Source: Planctomycetales bacterium
Lineage (GTDB): Bacteria > Planctomycetota > Planctomycetia > Planctomycetales > Planctomycetaceae
Reading direction: 5' to 3'
DNA length: 64,000 nt
NCBI GenBank assembly: GCA_026400835.1
Contig: JAPLOA010000095.1
Span: forward strand, 112,821 to 176,820
The translations under genes and the position numbers were made by a program. This document shows positions 1 to 9,486 of this stretch, one piece after another (within the stretch, counting starts at the first letter, position 1; each line of letters opens with the position of its first letter). The notes beneath the pieces were generated by a model. That model saw only the letters and a program-made list of their open reading frames with translations, was not told the origin of the DNA and searched no databases.

Positions 1-1
1 T

Positions 2-595
2 GCAGGGATCTACGCTCAGCTTGATCAGTGGAAGAACGCTGTCGAACAATACCAGCAGGTTCTGGAACTTGACTCCGTTGAAAAAGACACCGTCCGACTT
101 ACGAAAATGGGCCTCTCAAACGCGTACGTGCAGGGCGGCGACATGGAGAAGGGACAACAGGTTCTCGAGGAGGTCTATAATGAAGACCCGGCCGATCCCG
201 GAGTCAACAACGATCTGGGTTACCTTTATGCAGATCAGGGCAAGAACCTCGAACAGGCAGAGAAAATGATCCGTATTGCTGTGGAAGCGCAGCCGGATAA
301 TCCAGCCTACCTCGACAGTCTCGGATGGGTTCTGTTCAAACAAGGTAAGAACGAAGAAGCCGTTGAACCCCTTAAGAAAGCCAATGGAAATCCTGAGTAT
401 CAGGACGCCACACTGCTGGAACATCAGGGCGATGTCCACCATGCATTAAAGCAAACAGAAGAAGCCAAAGCTCTTTGGAATCGGGCTGTCGAAGTTGAGA
501 TGAAAGCTAAGAAGCCCGATGATGCCGTTCTAAAACGCTTGAAAGAAAAGCTTGGTACACCTGCTGAAGAAAAAGCGGAAGTGGAAAAGAAGTAG
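2..595 (+). CDS. TPR-repeat protein, C-terminal part
   Basis: The reading frame is open from the left edge, so the 5' end lies outside the window; about 197 residues are visible. The pattern is tetratricopeptide: alternating helices with the usual small/large spacing, for example [39 protein letters not shown] and [21 protein letters not shown]. The protein ends in a charged Lys/Glu-rich tail. TPR arrays are protein-interaction scaffolds; nothing visible identifies a partner or a catalytic domain. The next gene, ruvB, follows on the same strand after about 146 bp, and there is no sign that the two are functionally linked. Confidence 0.85.
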   Translation, partial: AGIYAQLDQWKNAVEQYQQVLELDSVEKDTVRLTKMGLSNAYVQGGDMEKGQQVLEEVYNEDPADPGVNNDLGYLYADQGKNLEQAEKMIRIAVEAQPDNPAYLDSLGWVLFKQGKNEEAVEPLKKANGNPEYQDATLLEHQGDVHHALKQTEEAKALWNRAVEVEMKAKKPDDAVLKRLKEKLGTPAEEKAEVEKK

Positions 596-741
596 CGAAC
601 TCTCCTTCGCGGTTCGCTCAGTCTTTGTTTCGCTTTCCTGCTTTCACGTGCCACTGGGATAACTCAACTGTAGTTCATCTGGTGGCAACGTCTTCTTCGT
701 GGCTTTCCTCTACCGACGACTCAGCAGTTAGAACACTCTCC

Positions 742-1866
742 ATGGCACGGAAGACCACGATACGCAACGATGACGAAGAACCGGACGAACCAAAGCGCCC
801 GACTTTTGGGGGCGAAAACGCTGGTGCCGGTAACTTTGAGGATCCCAATCAGCAGAGATTCGATGATGAACTGCGACCATCGAAGCTGGAAGACGTCGTT
901 GGTCAGATGGCTGTTGTCGAACGGTTAAAGATTCTTCTGGAAGCCACAAAGAAACGCAAGGAGCCATTGGGCCATTTGCTTCTCGACGGCCCGCCGGGAC
1001 TCGGAAAGACCACTCTGGCGACTGTGATTCCGCGTGAACTGGGCACCGAATTACAAATCACGGCCGGACCGTCTCTTGGTGCGCCCAAGGATTTGCTCCC
1101 GTACCTGACAAATGCCAGCTATGGAAGTGTATTGTTTATCGATGAGATTCATCGACTTCCGCCGACGGTAGAAGAATTCCTCTATCCCGCCATGGAAGAC
1201 TTCCGCATCGACATTACCCTCGGTGATGGACTCAATGCCCGCACGATCAATATGAAGCTGCAGCCATTCACATTGATCGGCGCGACAACGCGCAGTGGGA
1301 TGCTAACGGCTCCTCTTCGCGATCGCTTCGTCAATCGTGAGCATCTGGACTTCTATACAACCTCGGAACTTTCCACGATCATTACTCGCAATTCCAATAA
1401 ACTGCGCACAGAGATCGCTCCGGAAGCCGCGCATGAAATCGCAATTCGTTCACGAGGCACACCGCGAAAAGCCAATAACTGGCTTCGCTGGACCCGCGAC
1501 TTTGCCGACGCTCGCGCCAACGGAGAAATTACTCTGGAAGTGGCTCGTGCTGCGTTAAAGATGAAAGGTGTTGATGACGCTGGTCTTGAAGAACAGGATC
1601 GGCGATATCTGGAAACGATCATTTCGGTTTTCAGCGGTGGTCCGGCCGGTGTTCAGGCCGTGGGACACACGCTTAACATTCCGGCGGACACGCTGGAAGA
1701 CGAAGTCGAACCGTTCCTGCTTCGAGAAGGATTCATCCAGCGAACACCTCGCGGCCGCATGGTGACGGCTAAAGCTCTCGCGCATCTGGGCGTTTCTCAG
1801 AGGTCAAAAGGTAAGTCAACAAAGACCAGACCCGTTCCGCCGGAAGATCAGCTTGAATTGTTCTGA
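742..1866 (+). CDS. ruvB: Holliday junction branch migration ATPase RuvB
   Basis: RuvB is the hexameric AAA+ motor that, with RuvA, drives branch migration of Holliday junctions in recombination and repair. The 374-residue protein shows Walker A (GPPGLGKTT), Walker B (LFIDEIHRL), the sensor/arginine-finger segment ([17 protein letters not shown]) and the C-terminal winged-helix segment ([13 protein letters not shown]). The frame is open back to 625, but the Met at 742 is preferred because the N-terminal conserved block begins shortly after it and the preceding 39 codons look non-coding. The first 40 residues are acidic and variable. Just after the arginine finger the usual GIVxRLEFY stretch reads VNREHLDFY, and the sensor-2 helix reads [10 protein letters not shown] rather than PRIANRLLRR. 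ruvA and ruvC are not adjacent. Confidence 0.95.
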   Translation: MARKTTIRNDDEEPDEPKRPTFGGENAGAGNFEDPNQQRFDDELRPSKLEDVVGQMAVVERLKILLEATKKRKEPLGHLLLDGPPGLGKTTLATVIPRELGTELQITAGPSLGAPKDLLPYLTNASYGSVLFIDEIHRLPPTVEEFLYPAMEDFRIDITLGDGLNARTINMKLQPFTLIGATTRSGMLTAPLRDRFVNREHLDFYTTSELSTIITRNSNKLRTEIAPEAAHEIAIRSRGTPRKANNWLRWTRDFADARANGEITLEVARAALKMKGVDDAGLEEQDRRYLETIISVFSGGPAGVQAVGHTLNIPADTLEDEVEPFLLREGFIQRTPRGRMVTAKALAHLGVSQRSKGKSTKTRPVPPEDQLELF

Positions 1867-2058
1867 GGAACTCAGGGTTGCCAGACAATTCTGCGGCCTC
1901 CTGCCTCTTGATGGTTAACAACCGTTTTCAGGTATGGCCCAAGTGTGCATCATTGAACAGGAGCAGCGGTCTTGTAAGACGAACCACGCTCGCAAAATCC
2001 TGCGTCAGATCGTAATGTAGAGATCTCCGGGGAGAGATTCGACTCCCCCGGTCGGCAA

Positions 2059-3225
2059 TTGGTCGGCGGTGCCATTTTCCCTGGATGCGGCCTGCTGCTG
2101 GCCGCAGTGATCATCGAGTTCGTGCTGGAGGCCCGACTGGATGCAAGGCGGCTTCAGTCGAAGAACAACCTCAAACAGCTCGGACTGGCCTTTCACAACT
2201 ACTACGATGTCTACAAGCAGTTCCCTATCGGAGCTGATGTTCGTCCCGATGGAACAGCCATGCACGGCTGGATCATCAGACTTGTGCCGTACCTCGAATC
2301 CAGTCCCTTGTATTCGCAGATCAACCAGAAATTCCCCTGGGATCATCCGGCGAACAGCCACCTGTTCAAGTTCAAGTACCCATCGTTACTCAGCCCCAAT
2401 CATCTGGATCAGTTCACATCAGAAGGTTTTGGTCTCACGCATTATCTCGGCAATCCCAACGTTCTGCATCGGAATACGACCACAAGCTTTTCCGAAATGA
2501 CCATGGGCATAGCTCATAACTGGCTGACTGGAGAAATCTCCAGCGGATTCCAGCCGTTTGCTTACCCCTTCAATTGGCGGGACCTGAAACTCCCGTTCAA
2601 TGATGGGCAGGGAAGCTATGGCAGTGTGAATGACTCAACAAAAATTTGCCTTGCGGATGGGTCTGTCTCAACATTGTCTCACAAAACAGATCAAAAGGTT
2701 GTCCGACAACTCGCTGAAGCACCGCCAGTTGCAATTGACCATGCGAAAGCCTTGCCTTCACGAGTTTTCAGAAACAGCCCAACCTCAAACTGGACTCGAG
2801 AATTCTTTCTTGCCGAAGGAGAGAACAACACCATCAAGAATAGCGGTGAGATCGGCACAACGCTGCACTTTGATCCTCACGGGCAACTCGATACCGCCGA
2901 TCTTTACTCGAGCCCCGATGGTAACGCGGCTTACACCGTCGATGGCAAAACACGAATCGATCTTGATGGCATCGTGGAAGCATTTCCGGAAGTCCGCATG
3001 CTGATTCTGAATGGTACGTTGCTGACCGACGATGCCGCGGCAGCGATTGCATCCTGTTCTCGAATCGAAACTGTCGTTGCCCATCGAATCCAGATATCAG
3101 ACGCTGGTCGTGAGCGACTTCGAAAGTGTCCAACGTTGAAGTGGGTTATGCTGACCTCGGGAGCGCAGCACACACCAATGGACATGCCCAACGAATGGAA
3201 CACTTCATCAACGAATGAATTCTGA
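2059..3225 (+). CDS. DUF1559-like protein lacking a prepilin-type N-terminus, with LRR-like tail
   Basis: The segment KNNLKQLGLAFHNYYDVYKQ followed by FP is the signature block of planctomycetal DUF1559 proteins, and CLADGSVSTLSH matches their terminal DG motif. Family members normally begin with a type IV prepilin-like leader (RRGFTLIELLVVI); here the N-terminus is a generic hydrophobic stretch with no cleavage site. Only a TTG at 2059 is available as a start after the in-frame stop at 1975, and no good Shine-Dalgarno precedes it, so the 5' end may be degenerate. After the DUF1559 part the protein continues with about 120 residues that include a leucine-rich-repeat-like stretch (VRMLILNGTLLTDDAAAAIA). 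The last 18 bases overlap the convergent gene on the opposite strand. DUF1559 proteins are thought to be surface or pilin-like; the precise role is unknown. Confidence 0.7.
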   Translation: MVGGAIFPGCGLLLAAVIIEFVLEARLDARRLQSKNNLKQLGLAFHNYYDVYKQFPIGADVRPDGTAMHGWIIRLVPYLESSPLYSQINQKFPWDHPANSHLFKFKYPSLLSPNHLDQFTSEGFGLTHYLGNPNVLHRNTTTSFSEMTMGIAHNWLTGEISSGFQPFAYPFNWRDLKLPFNDGQGSYGSVNDSTKICLADGSVSTLSHKTDQKVVRQLAEAPPVAIDHAKALPSRVFRNSPTSNWTREFFLAEGENNTIKNSGEIGTTLHFDPHGQLDTADLYSSPDGNAAYTVDGKTRIDLDGIVEAFPEVRMLILNGTLLTDDAAAAIASCSRIETVVAHRIQISDAGRERLRKCPTLKWVMLTSGAQHTPMDMPNEWNTSSTNEF

Positions 3226-4971
3226 ATAAGCTCGTTCGCCGTAGTACTGGTAGGTCCTTTCTTCCACCGGTGTTCCGGACAACAGGCTGTGGATCAAGCC
3301 GTTCTTTTCAACCTGCACGGTGTGAAGAATCTTGTTGGCAGGATTCGTGTGCAGCAGGAATTGAATGCGGCGATCGGTACTGATGACTCGCAAGATGTCG
3401 TTCTCCGACTTCTCCGATAACTGAAAAGAAGCCGTCAGATCATCTCGCATCAGACGGCTTCGATACCATGTTCCACCTGTTGCACTCACGATCGGCTTGC
3501 CGTTTAAGGTCACCTCGTCATCCTTGTAAGCCAGCACACAGAGCGACGTACCGGGCCGCTTTAGCCAGTTCGTAATCTTTGAACTGTGTCGCTCGGTCTC
3601 GTAGCCGTAGGTGGCGTCAAGAAATGCAATCCGAGTCACCTCCGCAGGAACCTCGGCAGAGGCGTTGAGAAATCCAAAGATCAAACTGCCTCCGCCGCTA
3701 TGACCGCACAGCACGACGGAAGGCTCCTTCGATGAATACCGCGATCGCAGCTCGGAGATCAGCTTTGGTATCTGTTCATCTCCGTGTCTCTTCCGCCATG
3801 CAGGCCAGCTCAGCCCTTTGGCTTCAAGCAGGACGACTACCACGTTCTTGCCGGGCTGCTCGCGTCTCAGAAAACGCGTTTGAGCAGCGATGTGCTGAAT
3901 ATCGTAGTGCCAGTCATTGCTCGCCTGCAGTTGTTTGCCAAGTGTCTGCTCAATCGAGTTGCCGTTGGGCAAAGCGTAGAACAACAGCTCAGTCTTCTCC
4001 GGAGACGTTTCCGCTGATGCGGTTGACTCATTGATGTAAACTCGGACTTCAGGAGTCCACTGAAGAAAGGTTGTCGTTTCGCCATCCGTCTCTTTTACTT
4101 CTTCAACAGACGTCGGCGAATCGGAGGACGCAGCCTTCACAGGCCCTTCATCACTGACCAAAACGTGCAGCCGTTCGTCGACGAGCAGATCTCGCAAATC
4201 GTAAGCAGAACCATTCAGGAACGCCTTTCGGGCAACCAGTCGAATTCCGTGGCTGTAGTCCACCCACGAATCCCTATGTCCAACGTACAGTGGCTGAATC
4301 GGTTGATCGATTGTTTTATGCCACCCGTAAATCGCAACTCGGCCCGGGAACTTTGCGAGCTGCGGCGTCAGAATCACGTCTTTCTTATGCCCCGCGATCA
4401 ACTGACCGTGCATATGCCGTCGGTGTTTTTCTTCCAACTGACGCTCGATACTGTCGTTGTGCTTTGAGAAATAGCTCACACGAGTCATGTCGGGAATCGG
4501 TGGCAGTGGATGAGGTTCCAGTTTGACCGAGGCCATCGCGTAGATCTGATTGACCATTCGCCTTGTAGGCAGCAAGCATTCCAGCGGATCTGCGATACTC
4601 AATGCACCGGCGGGAGAGAGCGGCATCCGAAGAAAATCCGTATTCGTCCCCACGCACAGATAGTCTGGCGCTACAAAAATGACCAGATCATAAACCTTGC
4701 CGTCGATTGTTTCAGACACTTGAATCGGAACGAATTCCCGCCACGAATCCGGAACGTTCCCCGAGAGAAGCTGATTCTGCATCTCCTTTTCGCGATCGGT
4801 CAGGCTCAATGAGTCCCAGCGTTTCGCAAGATCACTCCCGGTTGTTCGAGCGTTAGACGCGGGAGGCAAAGAAACAGTCCAGCCATCTGGCGCAGAGCCG
4901 GCAAAGACCGGATGGCTGAACTTTGCCGCCAGAATCAGTGCACAGACAAAACTCCAGGCCATGTGGATCAT
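3208..4971 (-). CDS. Secreted alpha/beta-hydrolase-like protein
   Basis: A 587-residue protein with a plausible Sec signal peptide (hydrophobic core at residues 5-24, likely cut after VFAGSA). The C-terminal half carries a nucleophile-elbow motif, VVLCGHSGGG at about residues 419-428, typical of alpha/beta hydrolases and lipases, preceded by beta-strand-like NVVVVLLEA. A later FLDATYG segment could supply the acid residue, but the catalytic His is not identifiable by eye. The N-terminal 300 residues contain a separate unrecognised domain (IYGWHKTIDQPIQPLYVGH and VDYSHGIRLV). The substrate is unknown. Starts at 4971 and 4962 are equally possible. The gene is convergent with the DUF1559-like gene and divergent from the ABC transporter gene. 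Confidence 0.75.
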   Translation of the reverse strand: MIHMAWSFVCALILAAKFSHPVFAGSAPDGWTVSLPPASNARTTGSDLAKRWDSLSLTDREKEMQNQLLSGNVPDSWREFVPIQVSETIDGKVYDLVIFVAPDYLCVGTNTDFLRMPLSPAGALSIADPLECLLPTRRMVNQIYAMASVKLEPHPLPPIPDMTRVSYFSKHNDSIERQLEEKHRRHMHGQLIAGHKKDVILTPQLAKFPGRVAIYGWHKTIDQPIQPLYVGHRDSWVDYSHGIRLVARKAFLNGSAYDLRDLLVDERLHVLVSDEGPVKAASSDSPTSVEEVKETDGETTTFLQWTPEVRVYINESTASAETSPEKTELLFYALPNGNSIEQTLGKQLQASNDWHYDIQHIAAQTRFLRREQPGKNVVVVLLEAKGLSWPAWRKRHGDEQIPKLISELRSRYSSKEPSVVLCGHSGGGSLIFGFLNASAEVPAEVTRIAFLDATYGYETERHSSKITNWLKRPGTSLCVLAYKDDEVTLNGKPIVSATGGTWYRSRLMRDDLTASFQLSEKSENDILRVISTDRRIQFLLHTNPANKILHTVQVEKNGLIHSLLSGTPVEERTYQYYGERAYSEFIR

Positions 4972-5337
4972 TCTGAGATACCCGCCTTCGGACTTTCGCA
5001 GCCACTTGAGATCGCGAATGACGTTTCCCAGGTCACGACATTGTCACCAGCGGCCGAACGTCGACTGGGAGCATAGCACACGCAGATTCAATTCGGGACA
5101 CGGCATCACGGACCAGTCAATGGCTGCTGCACAGCAGCACTCAGCGTCGTTCATTAAACCTTCCACTCCCGGAGGATGCCTGGGGCGCCTGGCCGGAATA
5201 GATTCTTCTAAGATTTTCCCCTTCATTGCGAATTTGTGCGAAAGCTGACGACTTATCATTCGTCCTCTGCATGCGAATCCCAAAGAGAATCTGCACAACG
5301 CAACAAAGACTAACGCCAGGGAGCTTTCCGGCCCGAG
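4972..5337. other. Divergent intergenic region
   Basis: A 366-bp region between the starts of the secreted hydrolase-like gene (- strand) and the ABC transporter gene (+ strand). It should hold the promoters of both. I see no convincing -35/-10 pair, repeat or RNA gene. Confidence 0.6.
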
Positions 5338-8316
5338 ATGACCAACGCCCAACTGCCTTCTGATGTGACAGAGTGCCTGAACCGGCATGAGTTAAACCAC
5401 CGCCCGATTTTGTTGTCGACAGATTCAGAAATTTCCCTCGCCGGAGACTACCGCCGCAACTGGTTGGTCGTCACCGCAGACCACCTGTCGGTCGTGGCAG
5501 CTCCTGAAGTCCCGGAAAGTCGATTAAGTCCACAACGGCCCGTGAACATAAGTCGCGACGACGGTGACGCGACGCTCGTGCGAGCTGTGCCGGTCAAGGA
5601 GATCAAAGCCGTCCGCACGTGGGCCGGACTGGGATCGGGGGTTCTACAGGTCCGTACGGAAAATGCGTGGGTGGATCTGCTGCGATATTCAAACGCACAG
5701 GCTGAGCGATTTCACAAGGTCTCCCGCAAGCTGGATGTCTTCTGCACCGGCGGAGAACTGACAGTCCATGCGGACGAGCAATTGGACCCTCATCGGTGCG
5801 GCGGATGCGGCCTTCGTTTGTCGACGGCGACTGAAACATGTCCTCGCTGTGTCCATCGCAGTCAGATTCTCAGCCGAGTCTGGGATATCCTGAAACCTCA
5901 GGTGATGTGGTCGGTCCTCTTGTGCGTGCTGACGATTGTGGGCGTTGCTGCAGAACTGGTGCCGCCCAAGCTCCAGCAGTATCTTGTCGACAATGTCCTC
6001 GGAGAACACGCGATCGACGAGCCGCAGTCGCAATTTCTAACCGCGTTGTTGCTCGTTGTACTGGCTCTGGCCGCATCGCGCGTATTGTTGTCAGTCGTCG
6101 GTGTTTTCAAGGGACGGCTGGCCACTTACATCGGCTCCAGTCTGACTCATCGCCTGCGCGGTGAGATGGTTCAGAAGCTGCAAAAGCTTGCGATTGCCTA
6201 CTATGACCGCCATCAGGTCGGTTCGTTGATGAGTCGCGTAGCCTACGACAGCGAAGTACTTCACGGTCTTGTCCATCAGCTCACGGGCGGATTTTTGTTG
6301 CAGATTCTGCAACTTGTGGGTGTCGGAGCCATGCTGATCTGGCTGAATCCTCGCCTGGCGTTTTACACGCTGATCCCGGTGCCGCTGGTGTTTCTGGGAA
6401 CGTGGTACTTCTGGCAACATGTCTATCCACGGTACTATCGACTGTGGGATTCGTCGTCGAAACAGATCGCTGCTCTGAGCGGCATGCTGTCCGGTATTCG
6501 AGTCGTGAAAGCGTTCGCTCAGGAGAATCGGGAATTCGAACGTTTCCAGCGTTCAAGCACATACATGAAGGATTCACGTCTGTGGGTCGAAAATGCCACG
6601 AGCGTTTATTCGGCCGCGATGCAGCTGGTGTTCAGTCTGGGCGGATTGATTGTTTGGTACGTTGGCGGGCGCGATGTGATTGGTCGCGAGATGACGCTGG
6701 GCTCACTGATTGCATTTCTCGCTTACCTTGCGATGTTCTACGCGCCTCTGGCGACATTGTCGAACTTCACAACTTGGCTCACCAGCTTTCTGACCGGCAG
6801 CAAACGAGTGCTCGAGTTGCTGGACACGCCTCTGACGATTGCAGAACCCGAAAAGCCAGAAGCATGGAATGACGTGAAGGGTGAGATCCGATTTGAGAAC
6901 GTCACGTTCGGTTACGATCGCCATCAACCAGTGCTGCAGAACGTTTCATTCGACGTGCGTCCCGGAGAGATGGTGGGGATTGTCGGACGCAGCGGATCCG
7001 GCAAAACCACGCTCGTGAATCTGCTCGGCCGATTCTACGACGTTCAGGAAGGACGTATTCTGATTGATGGACATGATCTAAAGAACGTCTCGCTGGAATC
7101 CCTGCGAAAGAATCTGGGGATCGTCTTCCAGGAATCATTCCTTTTCCGAGGCAGCATTTGGGACAATTTGTCGTACGGTCGTCCTCAAACAACAATTGAA
7201 GAAGGTCTGGCAGCGGCAAAAGCCGCGGGAGCCCATGATTTCATCTGTCGAGCTCCACTGGGTTACGAAACTCTGCTGGGGGAACACGGTGCCGGGTTGT
7301 CCGGAGGTGAAAAGCAACGACTCTCGATAGCTCGCACGCTGCTCTACGATCCGAAAATTCTGGTGCTCGATGAAGCCACCAGCAGCATCGACGCAGAAGC
7401 CGAACGAGCGATTCAGCAGGCGCTGGAAGTGCTTGTGAAAGGCCGCACAACGATCGCGATCGCTCATCGCCTTTCCACTCTCCGGAATGCCGACCGTATT
7501 GTGGTGTTCGACCGCGGGCGGCTGGTGGAGCAGGGCAGTCACGCAGAACTGCTGACGGCTGATGGTGTGTACGCTCGACTCGTTCGGATTCAGACGCAGA
7601 TCTCGAAGGACCCCAGTGTCGATAAACTTGTCGTTCAACAGAAAGTAGAAGAATCAGAACAATCGGTGTCCGCTGACGAGGCGACACAGGCTGAGTCTGT
7701 TTCTGCGGAACCGAAAACATCTGCGTCACAAGTCGATGCGAGGAAGCACGAACTGGTTTGGCTTACGCCGGAGAATTGCCAGATCGGACTTGGAGAACTC
7801 AACGAGCTCTTGATCGACATTGTGCCGGAGCCGATGAAACAGTGCGCCTGCAACTCGTCTCGTGCAGGTTCGGAATCTGGTTCAACCGAACAGCCTCGCC
7901 TTCGTGGTGCGTTTGTTGTGTGCACGTTTCCCGCGTCTCACCCGGAACAGTATCTCAGCGTTCGCGCATGGGACGAGAAAGGCGATGAAACCGAGATCGG
8001 ACTGATTCGTTCAATGGAAGATTGGCCCGAAGATGTTCAGTCCATCGTGCGGGCGTCGCTCAATCGCCGGTACCTGTTGCGTCGAATCGAACGCATTCAC
8101 CGGATGGATCTGGCTCATGGATTCCTGGAGTTTGACGTGCAAACCAATCGCGGTCCGGAACAGTTCACCATGCGATGGAGTCAAAGCCAGGCTCAGGATT
8201 TCGGCGAGCAGGGCAAACTCATCTGCGACACGGAAGACAATCGCTACGTCATCCCGGATATTGATCAACTGCCCAAACCCGACCGGCAGCGATTTCGCCA
8301 GCATGTGTACTGGTAG
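5338..8316 (+). CDS. ABC exporter (permease-ATPase) fused to DUF1854
   Basis: A 992-residue single-chain half-transporter. The N-terminal 150 residues form a soluble domain of unknown type, followed by a zinc-ribbon-like pair of CxxC motifs at about residues 157-171 (CGGCG and CPRC). Six membrane helices follow (about 185-470), then an ABC ATPase: Walker A GRSGSGKTT near 550, signature LSGGE near 653, Walker B ILVLDEATS near 673 and switch His in AHRLST. After a Ser/Glu-rich linker, residues about 850-992 match DUF1854 (SMEDWPEDVQSIVRASLNRR, ending in RFRQHVYW). In cyanophycin-associated loci of other bacteria, DUF1854 proteins are encoded as separate genes beside a similar ABC protein. No cyanophycin synthetase gene is present here, so the substrate cannot be inferred. 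The ATG at 5338 has no strong Shine-Dalgarno. Confidence 0.9.
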   Translation: MTNAQLPSDVTECLNRHELNHRPILLSTDSEISLAGDYRRNWLVVTADHLSVVAAPEVPESRLSPQRPVNISRDDGDATLVRAVPVKEIKAVRTWAGLGSGVLQVRTENAWVDLLRYSNAQAERFHKVSRKLDVFCTGGELTVHADEQLDPHRCGGCGLRLSTATETCPRCVHRSQILSRVWDILKPQVMWSVLLCVLTIVGVAAELVPPKLQQYLVDNVLGEHAIDEPQSQFLTALLLVVLALAASRVLLSVVGVFKGRLATYIGSSLTHRLRGEMVQKLQKLAIAYYDRHQVGSLMSRVAYDSEVLHGLVHQLTGGFLLQILQLVGVGAMLIWLNPRLAFYTLIPVPLVFLGTWYFWQHVYPRYYRLWDSSSKQIAALSGMLSGIRVVKAFAQENREFERFQRSSTYMKDSRLWVENATSVYSAAMQLVFSLGGLIVWYVGGRDVIGREMTLGSLIAFLAYLAMFYAPLATLSNFTTWLTSFLTGSKRVLELLDTPLTIAEPEKPEAWNDVKGEIRFENVTFGYDRHQPVLQNVSFDVRPGEMVGIVGRSGSGKTTLVNLLGRFYDVQEGRILIDGHDLKNVSLESLRKNLGIVFQESFLFRGSIWDNLSYGRPQTTIEEGLAAAKAAGAHDFICRAPLGYETLLGEHGAGLSGGEKQRLSIARTLLYDPKILVLDEATSSIDAEAERAIQQALEVLVKGRTTIAIAHRLSTLRNADRIVVFDRGRLVEQGSHAELLTADGVYARLVRIQTQISKDPSVDKLVVQQKVEESEQSVSADEATQAESVSAEPKTSASQVDARKHELVWLTPENCQIGLGELNELLIDIVPEPMKQCACNSSRAGSESGSTEQPRLRGAFVVCTFPASHPEQYLSVRAWDEKGDETEIGLIRSMEDWPEDVQSIVRASLNRRYLLRRIERIHRMDLAHGFLEFDVQTNRGPEQFTMRWSQSQAQDFGEQGKLICDTEDNRYVIPDIDQLPKPDRQRFRQHVYW

Positions 8317-8343
8317 GCGATGGCACCGCGAGACCCGATTCTT

Positions 8344-8457
8344 GTTCCTAGGCTCGATCCTCGAAACGCACTGCACGCAAGGCTCCAGCCTTGCGTGAAT
8401 CTCGTCCCAGGAGGTTGGATCCTCCTGGCAGTGTGTTCGAGGGCTGGAGCCTGGAAC
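8344..8457. repeat. Palindromic dispersed repeat R, copy 1
   Basis: About 114 bp built of nested palindromes: outer ends beginning GTTCC and ending GGAAC, an inner hairpin around CAAGGCTCCAGCCTTG, and a second hairpin around GGAGG...CCTCC. A near-identical copy lies at 10255-10369 and a truncated piece at about 9436-9455. The copy occupies the whole space between two convergent genes. This is REP/BIME-like architecture; family assignment is not possible by eye. Confidence 0.85.
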
Positions 8458-8461
8458 CAGG

Positions 8462-9202
8462 TCAATGAGAGCGGGATTCCGCCCGATAGTCGAAATCAAC
8501 ACCCATTTTCATTGAGTCCGACGTCTTATGAAGGCCCGCAAGATCATCTGCGGTGAGGTTGCTAATCCCCTGGATCTCGGAGCGAACGATCGACACTTCA
8601 CCGGGAATGCTGATCGCCTCCCGGCCGACGCCGCTATTCTTGAAGAATCGGCTAACGTACGGAATGTTACTCACGATCGGGGCTCCCGTCATTCGTCCTT
8701 CAGTGAGTTTGACAGCGTTGTTCAGCACAAGAACGTTTTCGTCCACGGAGACAATCGTGCCAGCAACCTGTTCGATACTACGGTTCACGGAAGTCAGCGT
8801 TCTGGAAACAGTAGAATCTGTCAGCAGGCAAACGTGCTGTCCTGGCTTCAGTTTAGCAATCAGGTCTGGCGAAAAGTTTGGTTGCTGGAAATGCCCTTCG
8901 ATCTCTCGCAAGTCGTCCATCGAAAGTCTCGGCGGGAGGCCGAGCGGTCTTTGCCCGACCTGCGCCGTCGTGGATGAGCCGGAGTTTTCTTGCTGCAGGA
9001 ACTGTTCTATTTCAGTCACTCGATCCAATGCCGGGCTTTGCGATGATGTAACCTCAGCACGCTCAGAGGATGTCATCGTTTCGCTGGAAACGCGATCCAC
9101 AGCCTCAGGGACTTTGTGAACGGACGATTGAGCGGGAAACAGTGCGCAACCGCACTGCAGGGCCATCGCAAGTATCCCGAACCACACGGAGTTCTTCTTC
9201 AT
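8462..9202 (-). CDS. Small lipoprotein-like protein with secretin-like motif, paralogue A
   Basis: A 246-residue protein with a short Lys-containing start (MKKNSVWFGILAMALQ) and cysteines at the end of the hydrophobic segment, suggesting export and possibly lipidation; the lipobox is imperfect. The middle is variable and Ser/Glu-rich. The C-terminal 140 residues are homologous to the neighbouring gene at 9487-10044: both contain a 'drive-type' segment (PGQHVCLLTDSTVSRTLTSV here) and the block APIVSNIPYVSRFFKNSGVG. That block resembles the P(V/I)LxxIPxxxxLF segment near the end of secretin outer-membrane channels, but the protein is far too short to be a secretin. I infer an envelope protein that may associate with or mimic a secretin; function is unknown. 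Confidence 0.8.
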   Translation of the reverse strand: MKKNSVWFGILAMALQCGCALFPAQSSVHKVPEAVDRVSSETMTSSERAEVTSSQSPALDRVTEIEQFLQQENSGSSTTAQVGQRPLGLPPRLSMDDLREIEGHFQQPNFSPDLIAKLKPGQHVCLLTDSTVSRTLTSVNRSIEQVAGTIVSVDENVLVLNNAVKLTEGRMTGAPIVSNIPYVSRFFKNSGVGREAISIPGEVSIVRSEIQGISNLTADDLAGLHKTSDSMKMGVDFDYRAESRSH

Positions 9203-9336
9203 GGTTGTTTTGTCCGGTCACTCTCTCACGAATCGAAGCATGAAGCTCGTCCTGTTTCTGAGAGTCCGCTGAGTCGCGGCTCAACGGTTAGCGGGCTCCA
9301 AAAGAGGTGTATCACAGCCAACAACGTCGAAACAAT

Positions 9337-9455
9337 GGCCGATCAGCGTTCGAGACGACCGGCTTTTGCGGACCGAGCCGGGATCCGGTGTGATTCAGCC
9401 GAAATTGCCGAAAAATGGCGTTACACTACCACTCGTTCCGAGGCTCCAGCCTTGC
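9337..9455. repeat. Dispersed repeat S, copy 1, running into a truncated R repeat
   Basis: About 120 bp that align with 10139-10276. The most conserved part is GCCGAAATTGCC followed by AAATGGCGTTACACT and then CACTCGTTCCGAGGCTCCAG. It lies upstream of the start of lipoprotein paralogue A, just as copy 2 lies upstream of paralogue B. Confidence 0.7.
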
Positions 9456-9486
9456 GCAATGTCACTCATTCATGTCACGCTTGTTC

